Positions 10,833 through 25,700 of a stretch of 64,000 nt of DNA are shown here, one piece after another; position 1 is the first letter of the stretch; each line of letters opens with the position of its first letter. This DNA is from Gymnopus androsaceus JB14 (taxonomy: Eukaryota > Basidiomycota > Agaricomycetes > Agaricales > Omphalotaceae), in assembly GCA_009733575.1 (NCBI GenBank), contig ML769532.1:66027-130026 (forward strand). The letters are read 5' to 3'. A program made the translations under genes and the position numbers. Below the pieces are notes generated by a model, which was given only the letters and a program-made list of their open reading frames with translations, did not search any database and was not told the DNA's origin.

Positions 10833-13204
10833 TTAGAATGGAGACGGGCCCACAAAAAAGTTGGCAAACTTTTTTCTTTTGATACAAAGCTAGTGTTCTT
10901 CACGACAGGTTGTACAGTATGTACCATGCTTCATCATTGTTGGCGACTCATGCTTGTACTCGTGTAGGAATAGCCGTCTACATTCATTCTCATGTGGCCA
11001 TGGCCACTGAATAATCCTTTTGTTTAGGCCCTTTCTCGTATCCAGTGGCAGCCAATAACATCCCTGTACACTCACGATTGGCCGCGGTTTAACCTACTTT
11101 CGTTTTTCTGAGCCATTCCAATGACAGCCAATAAAATTCTTGTACACTCGCGATTGGACGCGGTTTATTCGTACCCAATCAAGGTCCTTGCGCTCCTATT
11201 AACGCTTGACAATGGGGAGCTCAATCCATGGAATTCTGCGTCGTTGGCCTGTATGGTGTTTCTGTACTATCCATCGTTTTAGTGGTATGTAGCACTATAT
11301 ACTAACATTCTTCGCCCCTGTTCAGCTTGACTCTTACAAGGAAATTTCTGGTTTCTCTAATTTAAGCTGTCCATGCTGCTACATCTACCATTCGCTTATC
11401 GCGGTGGTCCTGGTAAATGGTAGTCCCAGCCATCTAGGTTCCGCGATGCGATAAAACCGTTGAGTATATTGCTTCGGTTCCCTTTTACTGGGACCTATAG
11501 GCTTTAGACCTGCGGAGACATAGTGGAAATTGGAGTGAATACTATTACCATTCATGGGCTCGAGATACAATCGAAACAAACCCAGGCGCTTCTGAACTAA
11601 CTATTGACGAAGAACATATGCATAGCTTGTTCCTGCTCGTGTGTTCGACGCCGAGCCTTTCCCTTATCATTCATGTAAATGTTTCCCAATGCTTCCGAGT
11701 TTAAACTGAGAAAGTTGATGCTCAGGACTCAACTACGAACCTTTGATGCATATCCTGATTCCTCGGTGAAGAAGGACTGCCGCGTCTTTCACTGAATGTC
11801 AAACTTACCTCGATTTAGACCACAAAAACAGTCTCAGAATTCAAACACGCTATACATTTGTGCTATCACCACACAAAGTACTCGGGATCGGAGCTCAGTT
11901 CTATCTATGTGTCTTTGTCAATCACTGCACCCTTGCGTCGGGAATCGGGAACGAGCTTGCCAGTGAGAGTGAGAGTACCCTTACCAAGCATTCACGAAAC
12001 AAGACAGATTGTCATCTGTAGGCCAAAAAAAACACGAAACATGTTCAGTTTACTCTGTGTTTTTGATGCGTCTCTGTAAGTCGCAGTCCCATATTGAGCA
12101 TGATGAATAATGAGTTTACCATGATGTTCCTTTCAATGTTTGAAGTGTAGCGAAGTATAGGTCCTTGTAGATTCTCAAGCTCCCTGATACATCAGAAGTT
12201 TCTAAATCCAGTATCTACCTCGACATCACATACACGTCTGTGTAAACTCGTTCCTCCTACAAAGAAAATCACAGTGCAAACTACGAAATTAAAATATTTT
12301 CCAGATATGAAAAGTCATTGTTGGTTCTGCGTCGGTAGCGTCGACTCTGCTTCTTTGCGAGATCCTAACCATGTGGCACTGGAAGGTGGCCTCCACCAAA
12401 TCATCGGAAATGAAGGTCGCTTCGAAGCTCCATGAATTAAATCGGTGAGAGTAGATCATCGGCTTACCCTGATTATCTGAATAGAGCGAATCTGATGTAA
12501 AGATCTAAATCTGCGACTCGACTAGCTGGAAATGTTTTTGGTAGGGCGTTATGATTGGAAGGGTGTTAAGATCAGCAGAGGAGTTAAGAACAATAAGACA
12601 AAAATCTTTGCAGATAATTTCTGCGAGTTCAAGTTAACTCGATGGCTTTGGCCGCACAAGTCGATAGGTCGATAAGAAGAGGAGATCAAGTATATGAATG
12701 TATCGGACCAAGAGGCTCGGGCTACCAGTGAGATTAGAGCTCGCACATGGTGGCCTGCCAAGCTGAGAATAGAAGTCATCTTCGCTGTCCGAGTTTCGGT
12801 CCTGAAGTCGAAATCTCGGATGTGATATAATGCAAATCTGAATCCATCATATCTTATCCGAGGATTGTTGCATGGCAGCTTGCAGAAACCGAGATCTTTT
12901 TGACGAAGAAAGAGAGTTGAACGAGACGATGAGAGGAAAATGACGTTAGTGTTAACATGAATCGCGACTCCATGTTGTAGAAGTTAAATGTATACGTTGA
13001 AATCGTGTAGTCAAATTCACCAAATATGAGTGGCAGCTTGTGGCAGCCTCTTTGTAGCCAATTGAAACTTGGAATGGTTTTGACGCAGTTTCCAAAAAAA
13101 TTTTAGAGAGGCTTACAAAGTATGTTGTGTGAGTATCGTCCTGGTTTTCGTCGGGCGCCGCCGAGAGGCGTTAGCTAGACCAAAGCCAGTTAAAAAGGCC
13201 GATG
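10833..13204. other. Intergenic region with a CCAAT-containing direct repeat
   Basis: No gene is called. A direct repeat of about 54 bp occurs at 11038-11091 and 11114-11167, each with CAGCCAATAA and CGATTGG motifs, that is CCAAT boxes in both orientations. Short open frames at 11385-11579, 11858-12079 and 12549-12779 have no recognisable features. Confidence 0.4.
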
Positions 13205-13604
13205 TTAACAACGCTCGACGGTCATGTTGGTTGTTATGAAGTAGACATGCCTCACCTATTCGAAAAAGAGGGTTGATTATTTCCAGAGTATCATAACGGG
13301 GTATGAGTTCACTCACCATGATTAACTCGTGGTCACAACGGAGAGCTTGGAAGAAGTTAAAATGATCGTCTTTGATAATTTTTTTTCCTGCATCGCGTCG
13401 TACAGATTTGATACAGTGAATCCCACCAGAAAATAAATACTTACCGAAGGGATATGTATAGGTGTGATGCCTCTTCACAAAAATAGTCTTGAAAGAGGAT
13501 CGACTCTGCTCAAGATAGATCTGAGACGGCTTTGACAAGCCGTGACGCAGAGCAAACAAACCTTGACCCGTCTTGCTATTTTCTTCTGCGACATTTAGCC
13601 ACAC
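13205..13604 (-). CDS. Hypothetical small protein
   Basis: A three-exon model (13604-13445, 13387-13317, 13255-13205) keeps one frame through two introns of about 60 nt with good GTAAGT/GCAG and GTGAGT/ATAG ends, and gives 93 residues ending in TAA. The last intron starts immediately after a Met codon. There is no signal peptide, membrane segment or known domain. An acceptor-like GCTAAAT...CGCAG near 13590 suggests the real gene could start further upstream with an unseen exon. The evidence is only coherent splicing and an open frame. Confidence 0.35.
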
Positions 13605-14341
13605 ATTTAGTACTAGTAGTCATACTTAGTACACACCAATGTGACGAGGGAAGTGAAACGCATGGAAGTGAGAAACAAACCTGGTTTCAGATTGCAGGCA
13701 TTCGACTATGGAAAGAGGTTCTGTGCGACTTGGAAGGAATACCTATCAAGGTTTACAGAACGCCGGGATGAAGGGATACTTTCGTCTATATGTTACTATT
13801 AGTGCCACAAGGAACAACCTGACTGAGGCGCATGGTGCGTACATATATATATTGTCACATAAAAGTCCACTGTTGCTAGTAGTGATGAAGAAGATTGATA
13901 AAACAAAAACAAGCTACATTGCTCGCGAACCGCAACCGTTCGTAGAGAAGGAGGCGCTAAGCAGCGCTTAAAGGCTTTTAAGCTTACTAAGAGCCAGGCT
14001 TCCCCGCATTCGTCAGAGTGTCATTTGATATCTTGTTCTTCACTGCGCATGAATTGTCGATTGTCGCCAGCTCTCACGTCCTGTATTGACGTCCTTTGCT
14101 GATATCAGATCGACATTAGAGCCTCCGACCTTCTCTCAGTCGACCGTGGTGGACAATTGAATTGCCGTGTAATCTCCACGTTCTGCGACTTTTTGAGCAA
14201 TTTTTTTTCCCAGTGGTATTACCGCTTTTGCTCTCAACTAGAACCTAGGGTTCCGTAGAACTTGTACCTCCATTTGATCTGCTATAAAACAACCGTATCT
14301 TCTACTCGTGAGTCGTCTTTTTTTTTCCGGCGCTTGAAGCA
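13605..14341. other. Upstream region of the Zn2Cys6 regulator
   Basis: No coding exon is supported. The stretch probably contains the promoter and 5' leader of the downstream regulator; pyrimidine-rich tracts at about 14200-14210 and 14311-14327 fit a leader. Confidence 0.35.
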
Positions 14342-17300
14342 ATGCCTGTGCCATTATATTCCTACTCGTCTTATTACCAAGCTCCATCGCATCGCTACTC
14401 CTCAGCTCGTTCAAGCTATGCTGACCTCATTCCTCTATTACCACAGGACTACGATATGTCTCAGGACCATTCTCTGCCACATCTCAGCCAGCAGCCCCCT
14501 TCTCCATCCATTCCGATTGATCCCTCTCTCGCTCTCTATTCCCCGTACTACTCCTATCAGCAAACTCAGCAGCCTCCGCAACATTTACCTCCACATCTCT
14601 CAATCGCTCCCAACTATTCCTCCCCATCCTCTCAAGGGTCTGACACGATAGGAACTCCTCCTACTGAGCACATGTATCCCACAGGTTCGTCATCTAATGC
14701 GAACGGGAAGCGGCCTGCATCAGCAATATCGAGTGCGAGTGGTAGTGACGCTGTCAAGAAAGCTCGAAAGGATGACGAATCATCGGAAGCTCGGAGTCCC
14801 GCGGCAGAGAAAGAAGGAAAGCCCAAGCCGACAAGAGGATCGAGGTGAACATGGATTCTTCTGCCAGTTGTTCAAAGACTGATCCTGTAATAGAGCTTGC
14901 ACTGTCTGCCGTCGCTTGAAGATGAAATGCATCGGTGCTGAGCAAGGTCCTCCGTGCAAGCGCTGCCAAACTGGAGGGCACGAATGCATATTTGAAGAAT
15001 CGAATCGCGGTAAACGCTCCACAAAGTGGGTCTTTTCTCGTCTCTGATTCTTGAATATAATCTAACCTCGCAATTAGGAAACACGAGTTGCTAACCAGGT
15101 CCTTGCGAAAGATGGAACGCACATTGGACACAGTCCTACGTTCTATTGGAAATCCAACTATCGCTTCGGGAATGATATCTCGCTCACCTTCGCCTAGTGC
15201 GCAAAATCTAACTCAGGTTTTGCTTGAACGGTCCCCGTCACCTTCTGGTGTTGCTGGATCTGGAGGATCACCAAAATTACACTCTTTGCCAGACAACGCT
15301 CTAAACCCGCTCGGTTTACTAGCAGAAGCAAGCTTGGCTAATCGGCGGGCTCATGTTGGCACTTCGAGCAGTTTTAGGGCGCGGACGGATGATCCTAATG
15401 AAAGTCCCAAGGTCGGCGTTGCAAGCGACGTCTACTTCAAACCTGGTCAGTATTACCTCGAGCTCTTATCTCTTGTTTCTCAATAGTTCCTCGCAGGACC
15501 AATGACAATACTGCCGCTTCGAAGACTGTTCATCGAACGTCAAGTCCAACCAGAGATGCTCAATTTTGTCAGCACACAAGAAGTTGTGGCGCTCTTCAAC
15601 ATGTTCGTCCCTTCTTCTTTTTCTTTGCTTCTTCTAAACCCTAATGTCTTTTCAGATTCTTTGACCACATGAGTGTAAGTTCGCTCGAAAATTGTCAAAT
15701 GATGCTCCTCTCAGTGTGACTTTTTTTAGATGCATACAAACTTACTGGACCGAAATTTCCACACCCCCTCACTTGTATGCTCGCGGTCTCCCTTTCTTTT
15801 GACCACGAGTAAGTCGGACAAACTTCGTGAAGGAGCTTGAAATCTAACCACCTCGCCTCAGTCTGCGCTATTGCCAGTAAATTCTATCTCGAAAAGCCGG
15901 AGCTACACCCTCGTCTCACCGAGTTATCAAAAAAGCTTGCATTCGGCGTTCCTGGCCAAGGTTACAAATCAGTAGAGATTGTCCAGGCATATTTGCTTCT
16001 CACAATGTGGGGTGTCGGAGCTGTGGAACGTTATGAGCAAGACAAAACGTGGCTTCTATTGGGTATGGCTATCAGGTCGGCTTGCGCTCTTTTTCATTGA
16101 ATCAAGTCGCATGCTGAACCTAATTTAGAATGGCCACTGACCTCAATTTGCATCGGAAAACGGCTGTACATAGTCAAGATACCCAGGAAGGGCGCGTTCG
16201 TGACCTTGAAGTCCACAATCGAGAAAGAACGTGGCTTTTCTGCTTTCTGTCTGGACAGAAGCCACAGCGCGTTGATGGGAAAACCGCACACAATCCAGGA
16301 AGAGTTGGTGAACATCCCTACTTTGGAAGGAAGGAGTCTAATTCATTCTTTCAGCTTCATAATCCGAAATGCGGACGCATGGTACAAAGCTCCCGTTGCA
16401 ATACACTCTGACCGATGGATTGCCGCGTACGCTGTAAGCTTCACTACCTATTTGGTTTTTTTTTTGGCTACAACTGACCGGTTCTTGATAGGAGCTGCAG
16501 CGGATCCTGTCTCGTAGTCTGGACTTTTTATATTCGAGAACGGATTCAGCCTCAGGACTCCAAACTTCATGCGACTATCTTCTCATCATAAAAACTTTCG
16601 AATGTCAAATCATCGAATCGTCAACGCGATGGGACCGCGAGGAAACCACCCTTCGCACCAGTACGTCCGCGTTCTATTTTTGGTAGACTTTCTGCCCTAA
16701 TGAAGTCTTCTTCTCTAGAGGACTCTTCTCCAATGTTCGAATACAGGGATCTTATTTCCAAGTTTTATTTCAACTATGTCTTATTGGTCCTCAATTCATT
16801 TGGGCTTCAGAATGCCCTCGAAAGGTCACCAATGGATATGGGCCACTTTTTTGCCCGGTGTCATACATGCGCAACTGCATGCGCCTTGCTAGTCCGAGAT
16901 CGGTTGGGTCCAAGTGGATTTCTGAAGTATTCACCTGATTCGCACTTTGTCCAAACGTCGTATGCAGTGCTCACTCTGCTCAAGGTACGCCATCGCCTGT
17001 TTAATGTTGTCCAATCTATCCTCATGCTTTATCCTTTACAGCTCATACGCCCGCAGTTTACGGCTTACTTGGACAATGAAGAAAGGACCATCTCACTCAT
17101 CAAAGATGTCGCAGACGTGTTGGAATCCATCTCTGTCAACGCCACCCACACGCCCGCTCTGTACAGCACGTTTATTAAGGCGTTAATATCAGCCAGACTT
17201 GAGCAGCCTTTTGATGAAAAGCCTAGTTCTGATGTCCCAAACAGCGACATGGGCTCAAGCCATCATCAGGTGCATTTCCAGGAAAATGATACCATCTATC

Positions 17301-17698
17301 CCTTGAACGAATTCCAGTTCGACGGTGAGATGGGTCCTGTTGTCGACGTATCCACTTTCCCGCCTACGATGGCGCCTAATCCCATGGAGGATGCTACCCC
17401 CGGGATGACTATGGATAGTATTTTTAGTAGTAATTTTTGGGACAGTGTTCTCATACCTGGTGTGTACTTCTGCTACTTGATTCATGTTCTCCTTACTGAC
17501 TGACATGTAGGGTATAATTCCCTGGACGGTCTTACTGGAGGTTTTGTATTTGGAGCTGGTGGATCGGGGCTGATAACGCCTCGATATGGTCTAACGCCTA
17601 CACCGTCGGGACAGAACACCCCCTCGAGAGGCATGTCGGCGCAAGATGACCTTGCGATGAGTCTAACGGGTTTTGATCAACAAGAGGTTACTTCATGA
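14342..17698 (+). CDS. Zn2Cys6 fungal transcription factor
   Basis: Exon 1 (14342-14844) encodes a Tyr/Pro/Ser/Gln-rich N-terminus and a basic nuclear-localisation-like stretch (KKARKDDE). Exon 2 (14894-15025) carries the binuclear zinc cluster with C-x2-C-x6-C-x8-C-x2-C-x6-C spacing (ACTVCRRLKMKC, then CKRCQTGGHEC). Exon 3 (15078-15445) continues with RKMERTLDTVLRSIGNP, a likely dimerisation helix, then Ser-rich sequence. Later exons encode a fungal-specific transcription factor domain (LFIERQVQPEML, LLLTMWGVGAVERY, WLLLGMAIRMATDLNLHRKT). The C-terminus is Gly/Thr/Pro-rich and ends QQEVTS at 17698. Total length is about 900 residues over a dozen or so exons. It is a nuclear sequence-specific regulator; the target pathway cannot be told from sequence. 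Confidence 0.9.
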
Positions 17699-18021
17699 GC
17701 ATCGTTTCATTTGGTAACAAAATCCCCTTCCTTCCAGACTGCTATGCTAGTTTGCTGTCGATTTTGCTGTGGAAATTATCATGTCTATAACTGTACAATA
17801 TGGATAAATTATCTAGGGTTTTCAAGTGTTCTTAGTATAGTACTAGTAGTCACAAATACAAGCCGAACATTTTCGAATCAGAGTTTTTTTTACTCGGTTG
17901 ATAGACGCTCGAGTCAGCGCTTGTTTTAATTTGGACGCTTTGAGTCTTGACTCCAACCACAACCTCGCATTGTTACGATCCAAACCAGAATCTGTTCATA
18001 CTTTGGAATCCCAATTTCTAC
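17699..18021. other. Intergenic spacer between the Zn2Cys6 gene and ELP3
   Basis: About 320 bp, AT-rich, with no open frame of note. It holds the 3' end of the upstream gene and the promoter of ELP3, both on the plus strand. Confidence 0.5.
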
Positions 18022-20503
<2,482 letters not shown>

Positions 20504-22422
20504 TTGGTACGGTGAACCGTGAACTTGCCAAGACTCTTTTACTTATTTTGACAAACCATGTATGTTATTAGATGTATCTATATCTCTATATCTATACACA
20601 CCATCGCTCTATGTTTAGGTACCTACCCCGGATTTCAGAACCATACCTTGGGTCTCGGAATGCCGTATAGGTCTCTGGCGGAATTGGGATTAGACCAGAG
20701 AATTGCTTGCAAGTTTTTCGGGAGCTGCTTGCGTAGGAAAACGAACGTAGTACAGCTGCTTACCGGCCTAAAGAAGAATGTCGACTCCCAAGTCTCTATT
20801 TCTGCACCCATTGCTTCAAAGAAGGAAGGAAAAAGCAAAGATAGAGCGACTTGAACGCGCTAGTAAGAAGCCTCCCATTCCTTCAACCTTAATGGATCCA
20901 GAAGTTTTTCTATCCTGCCCGAAGCACTGACGCCTCAGTCAGCAACTTGAACTTGGCAAGCAGGTCTAAGGGTCGCTTCCTAAGTGCCCCCTTGATAAAA
21001 GTAATCCTAGGCCATGCGCTGACTTGTCTCTTTGCCACCCCTTCCTGCTAGGGAGGGATTCTGCCCAAAGGCAGGGTTATTGCTGACTTGACTCCTTATT
21101 GAAGGAATGCTTGGGAAGGAGAAGGGTAATGTACTCGCAGAAAGAATTGATAAGGATTCTTCCGGCGTAACGGATGCATATATCTGTTTTCTTCAAGTTT
21201 TGCGATCGAGTTCAGAAGCAGAAGACTACCAGATCGCTTGAACGAAACTTTAGATGGCCTTCGTCCACGCTTGCTGAGCGATGCGTGATTTTCTTTTGCT
21301 CGAGATCCGGAGATTTGTGGGGTGGAGATGTCGTCGGACTGAGGAGGTAGAGGTTACAGACACAAACCTGGAGAAGACAGAAGCGAATATATGGTTTTTG
21401 AGCCATGTAGTATAATGAATTTTAGCTTGTGGTTTTTTTAATAAGAACAACATCAAACAATCCCAAAGGGATGCACTTGTGTAGTGGCCACTGAACCCAA
21501 ATTTTCACTTCCGAGTTTTTGGCAATTTTTGGTAGCAAAGATAAAAACAATCTATTGAAGGCCCTCGAAATTTTGATAAAATCAGATCACAAACCTATAG
21601 CATATTATATGACCCATAGTAAAACAAAGACTCAAGAAAGACTTTGCAGAACTGCCCTGAATATATTAACTTTCTTGGAATTTTTTGCCTCGTATCATGC
21701 CAGGGGAGTAGTATGTTTTGTAAATCGCTTCGGCAATGCCTTTAAACTTGTTCTACTCTTACTAGCTTTGGTGTATACATAGCATAGCCTCTTGGGAAGA
21801 CATGAATCTATTTTTTATCACCAAATTACACTGTCTTTGAGAGCGATTGAGTTTCCACCTTGCACCATATAAAAACTACTCACAGCAAATGTCACAACTT
21901 TGCCACTGAATGATCTGCATGTCACGAATAGTCACGCTCCTTCCTCTCGAAGACTCGAACCTCTTAACTGTCAAATATTGCTTCGGAAAGTCTCGGAGAA
22001 ATGTTCTGACATACAGTTGAAGCTGTTTCTAGGCAAGCATGCCTTTTCTATGTGTTCAATGTTAGCCTGGTAATAATACAAGCTGAATTGTAAGAAATTC
22101 CTGAATTTGATACTGAAAACGACTTGCGGAACGAGACCTCGATGCAAAAATAAAACCGAGATCATATATTTTAGGTATACATACTTTAATTCCGATACAT
22201 AGCTATGGTAATATAATATGCGAGGGAAGTGGAGGCAAAATGCATTTACAGGCTTTATCACGCCGGCAGGCACGATAGTACTTTGTACGGAGCGGACGTG
22301 TACGGCTGAGGTGGCTCGGGCTCGGGTAAGATGGCTCGGGTTTCCATAGCTGCAGATGATCTATCGTGCAAGGAGAAAATCACAGTTTCAGTACACCGGT
22401 CATCTTACCTTTCCAGTGTCCA
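20504..22422. other. Intergenic region with decayed repeats
   Basis: No gene is supported. An open frame at about 20620-20852 (AELGLDQRIACKFFG) has coding-like composition but no start, splice context or family. Positions 20940-21170 are low-complexity CT/GA-rich relics. Positions 21505-21700 are a degenerate dispersed repeat also seen at 50385-50600. Confidence 0.4.
21505..21700 (+). repeat. Degenerate dispersed repeat, copy 1
   Basis: It matches 50385-50600 over about 200 bp with scattered differences (shared landmarks GAGTTTTTGGCA, ATAAAATCAGAT, GACCCATA, then a GAA-rich stretch). No terminal repeats or target duplication could be delimited, so it is an old fragment of unknown class. Confidence 0.45.
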
Positions 22423-22527
22423 CATCAGCAAAACCTGTAAGTAGTTTCGCTGGAGGTCTCCCAGAGAGCTCCAGCCTCCAGAGAGTTATATTGGTTTCCT
22501 CCAGTGAAGATACAGGTTTTGCTGATG
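22423..22527. mobile_element. CATCAGC-TIR MITE, shortest copy (105 bp)
   Basis: Perfect 15 bp terminal inverted repeats CATCAGCAAAACCTG / CAGGTTTTGCTGATG are flanked on both sides by the dinucleotide CA (2 bp target duplication). The interior is CTCCAG-rich. It lies about 200 bp upstream of the kinesin ATG. Confidence 0.8.
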
Positions 22528-22730
22528 CACTGTCGAGCTGAATCTGTACTTTTGGTTGGAACAAATTTATGCAACTCAGATACTTACCAAGAAATAACCT
22601 GAAGTTACATCAACCGAAGACAGGACTTCATGAGCCGCGCGCTAAACCAGTAGCGCCCATATTTCAGGGGTTGAGCCATCAAATATATCAAGTGATGCCG
22701 TGATTTGTAACCTTGAGCGGAACGTTGACC

Positions 22731-25700
22731 ATGGCCCCCTCGTCGTCGGCGACGACTTCGGTGCAAGTCGGTGAGTAATACCAAGTATTAATTGAGATTT
22801 CTTCTAATTTTGCGTCTAGCTCTACGAATAAGGCCACCGACAAATCAAGACAGTACTTCCATTCCAGCTCGCTTTCAGCGGACAGTAATTCATGCGACTT
22901 CTTCGACTTCTGTCGCTGTAGAAGCTTCTTCCGGCGCACCAGCTGCAGGGGGAGCCGCAGGAGCCGCAGCAACAGCAACTTCTTCTACTGCTGCTGCCAA
23001 AAAACAAACCTTCTCCTTTGATCAAGTCCACGATCCATCAACAACGCAGCATACTCTCTTTACTTCCACTGCTCTTCCTCTTATTTCTCGCTTTATAGAA
23101 GGTTTCAATTGTACAATTCTTGCTTATGGCCAGACAAGTAGCGGCAAAACGTTTACCATGACTGGCATTGACCTAGACGCCAACCCCTCTGACCCTAATA
23201 ATGGCATGGGCATCATTCCTCGCGCTGTTTCCACCATCTTTACTCAGGCCAGGCAGCTGAAAGAAGAACGAGGCAACTCCTGGAACTATAGCATCAAGGG
23301 CTCTTTCATTGAAATATACAATGAAGACCTTATTGATCTTTTGAGCCTGGACGACAGCGCTGGAGGTCGACGCGAGGTGCAGATTAGAGAAGACAAAGAT
23401 GGTCATATAATATGGGGTGGCCTGCGAGAAGTGAACGTCAAAAATCCGAATGAAGTCATGACGTGAGTAGCTTGTCTTTCTACAACACTCGTTCTAAAAT
23501 ATCCCATCTAGTCTCATTCGGAAGGGAACTTCAATTCGTCGGACAAATGAAACGGACATGAACGCACAGTCTTCTCGCTCTCATGCCATATTCTCCTTGA
23601 CATTCACCCAAAAGAGATTCAGCGGCTCTGGTGCGCCTCCTCGTTCTTCGTCCCCTCTACCCCCAGGCGGACGTTCTCCTTCCCGACTTGCTCGTCCTGG
23701 ATCAGTATACTCTGGTCCTGGTTCGACAGCGTCGGCATCTGGAACCAGAGTCGGCTCTCCTACCTTTGGACGTCCTGCAACTCCTAGCTTTGCTGCTGCT
23801 ATGGGTAGAGGCGGTGGACTGCGTCCGTCCAGTGCTCTAGGGCACGCCGGGGACCGTGCTAGTGCTGGAGGTGACGATGAAGGCGGAGAATGGACGACGA
23901 TTGTGTCCAAGTTTCATTTCGTGGATTTAGCAGGGTCTGAAAGAGTAAGCAGGCACTATCTATCCTATTTACAGGCTCTTAACCTACTCTAGCTGAAACG
24001 AACCGCCGCTGCCGGAGAGCGTATAAAAGAAGGCATATCCATCAACAGTGGTCTCCTCGCTCTCGGAAACGTCATCTCTGCCCTCGGTGATCCTTCCCGC
24101 GCAAAATCCCATACTGCAACTCACGTCCCTTACCGTGATTCCAAACTCACTCGTTTATTACAAGACTCTCTCGGTGGAAACGCACACACACTCATGATCG
24201 CTTGTGTCAGTCCCGCCGAATGGAACGCAGGCGAAACCGTTAATACGCTGAAATACGCTAACCGTGCTCGGAATATCAAAAACCGAGCTGTGGTAAACGA
24301 AAAGGAGGATGGATGGGATGATGTCGAGTGGTTACAGGGGACTGTTACTCGTCTGAGAAAGGAGGTGAAGGTGTTGAAGAGTGGTGGTAGTATCAGCAGT
24401 ATCGATGCTACTGCTGCTCCTGACGTCCTGGAGGGTGCGGGAAAGAAGGTCCTAGCTCAGATGACAGAACTACAAAACAACTACGAGGATTTAAGAGGCA
24501 AATTCGTCGATCGCACTGAAGAGCTCACCAGGCTACGTAGAGAGCTTGGCGAAAAGCATCGTGGCTCTTCGGGTGCGGTTTCTGGTACTGGAAAGTACGA
24601 GGAGATTGTTGGTCCCGTGATTGAAGAGTACGAAAAGACGATTGCAGCGATGGAGGCTGAGCTTAGTCTGAATCGAGCTGCGTTGAGGCATACGAATGAG
24701 ATGGTGGAAGAGAAGGAGGAAGAGTTGGCTGTTGTAACGGAGAGGCATGCTGCTACCGAGTTGTATGTTGAGGAGTTGAGGTCTAGAGTTGCGAAGCTTT
24801 CTGAGAGGGAAGCGTCTACTGAGGTAGGATAACCTAAACTTTTTCAAAATCTAGCCAGCTCATGACCGGTGATAATAGGCTTACGTCCGCGATCTGGAAG
24901 AGAAAATGCGAACGTACGACGAAACTGTCATGTCCTCAAGCGAGTCCATGACCGACCTCAAGCGCGAAATATCTCGGTACAAGGAATCCGATACTTATTC
25001 CGTCAAATACATCGCCGATCTAGAAGCTCGTCTTTCCCGCTCCGACGAGTCTGTAATATCTCTCCAACGATCTGTCGAAAGACTCGAAAAGGAAAGCGAA
25101 CAACGGCTCGAACAAGTCCAGGTCCTCCAGTCTCGACTGGAAGCTCTTCGACAGGACGGCGAGAGTTGGCGAAGTGATCTTGAGCAGAGGGAAGCCAAAG
25201 TAAAGGAACTGGAGTTGAAGATGGAGGAGTGGGAAAGGAAGAAGCAGGATGCGGGGGATGCGAGGATTAGGCTGGGAACTGTCGTGGGTGAGGTGGCGGC
25301 TGCGAGACGAAGTCTTGAAGTTGATCTATCATCGACTCCGGATACGTCTCCTGTCAAGGAACTCAGTGAAAATGAAGCTCTAGCTGTCAATGGCTTGGAC
25401 GACTCTTCTAGCGTCTCTCCATCTGCAGAGTCCGACCCTTCCCTTCAGAAAGAGTTTGCAGCCCTCCAACAAACACACAACGCTACGCTAGCGGATCTCT
25501 CTTCTGTGACGACGAAATACCGCGACGCTCTGCGAGAGATATCTGATCTTGCTGCCCAAATTCAAGAGGCGAAGCTCGCCAACGCTATAGGTACAGAAAG
25601 CGTGGCAGATACCACTGATTCTGAACGGCCACCCGAGAAACCCGTTGTACGGAGAAAAATGACTAGCGGGCGTCTTAGAGAATCCAGTGAGGCCCAATAC

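Noticed and set aside
23581..23910. 109-codon minus-strand frame inside the kinesin
   Set aside because: Antisense shadow of the Ser/Pro/Gly insertion in the motor domain.
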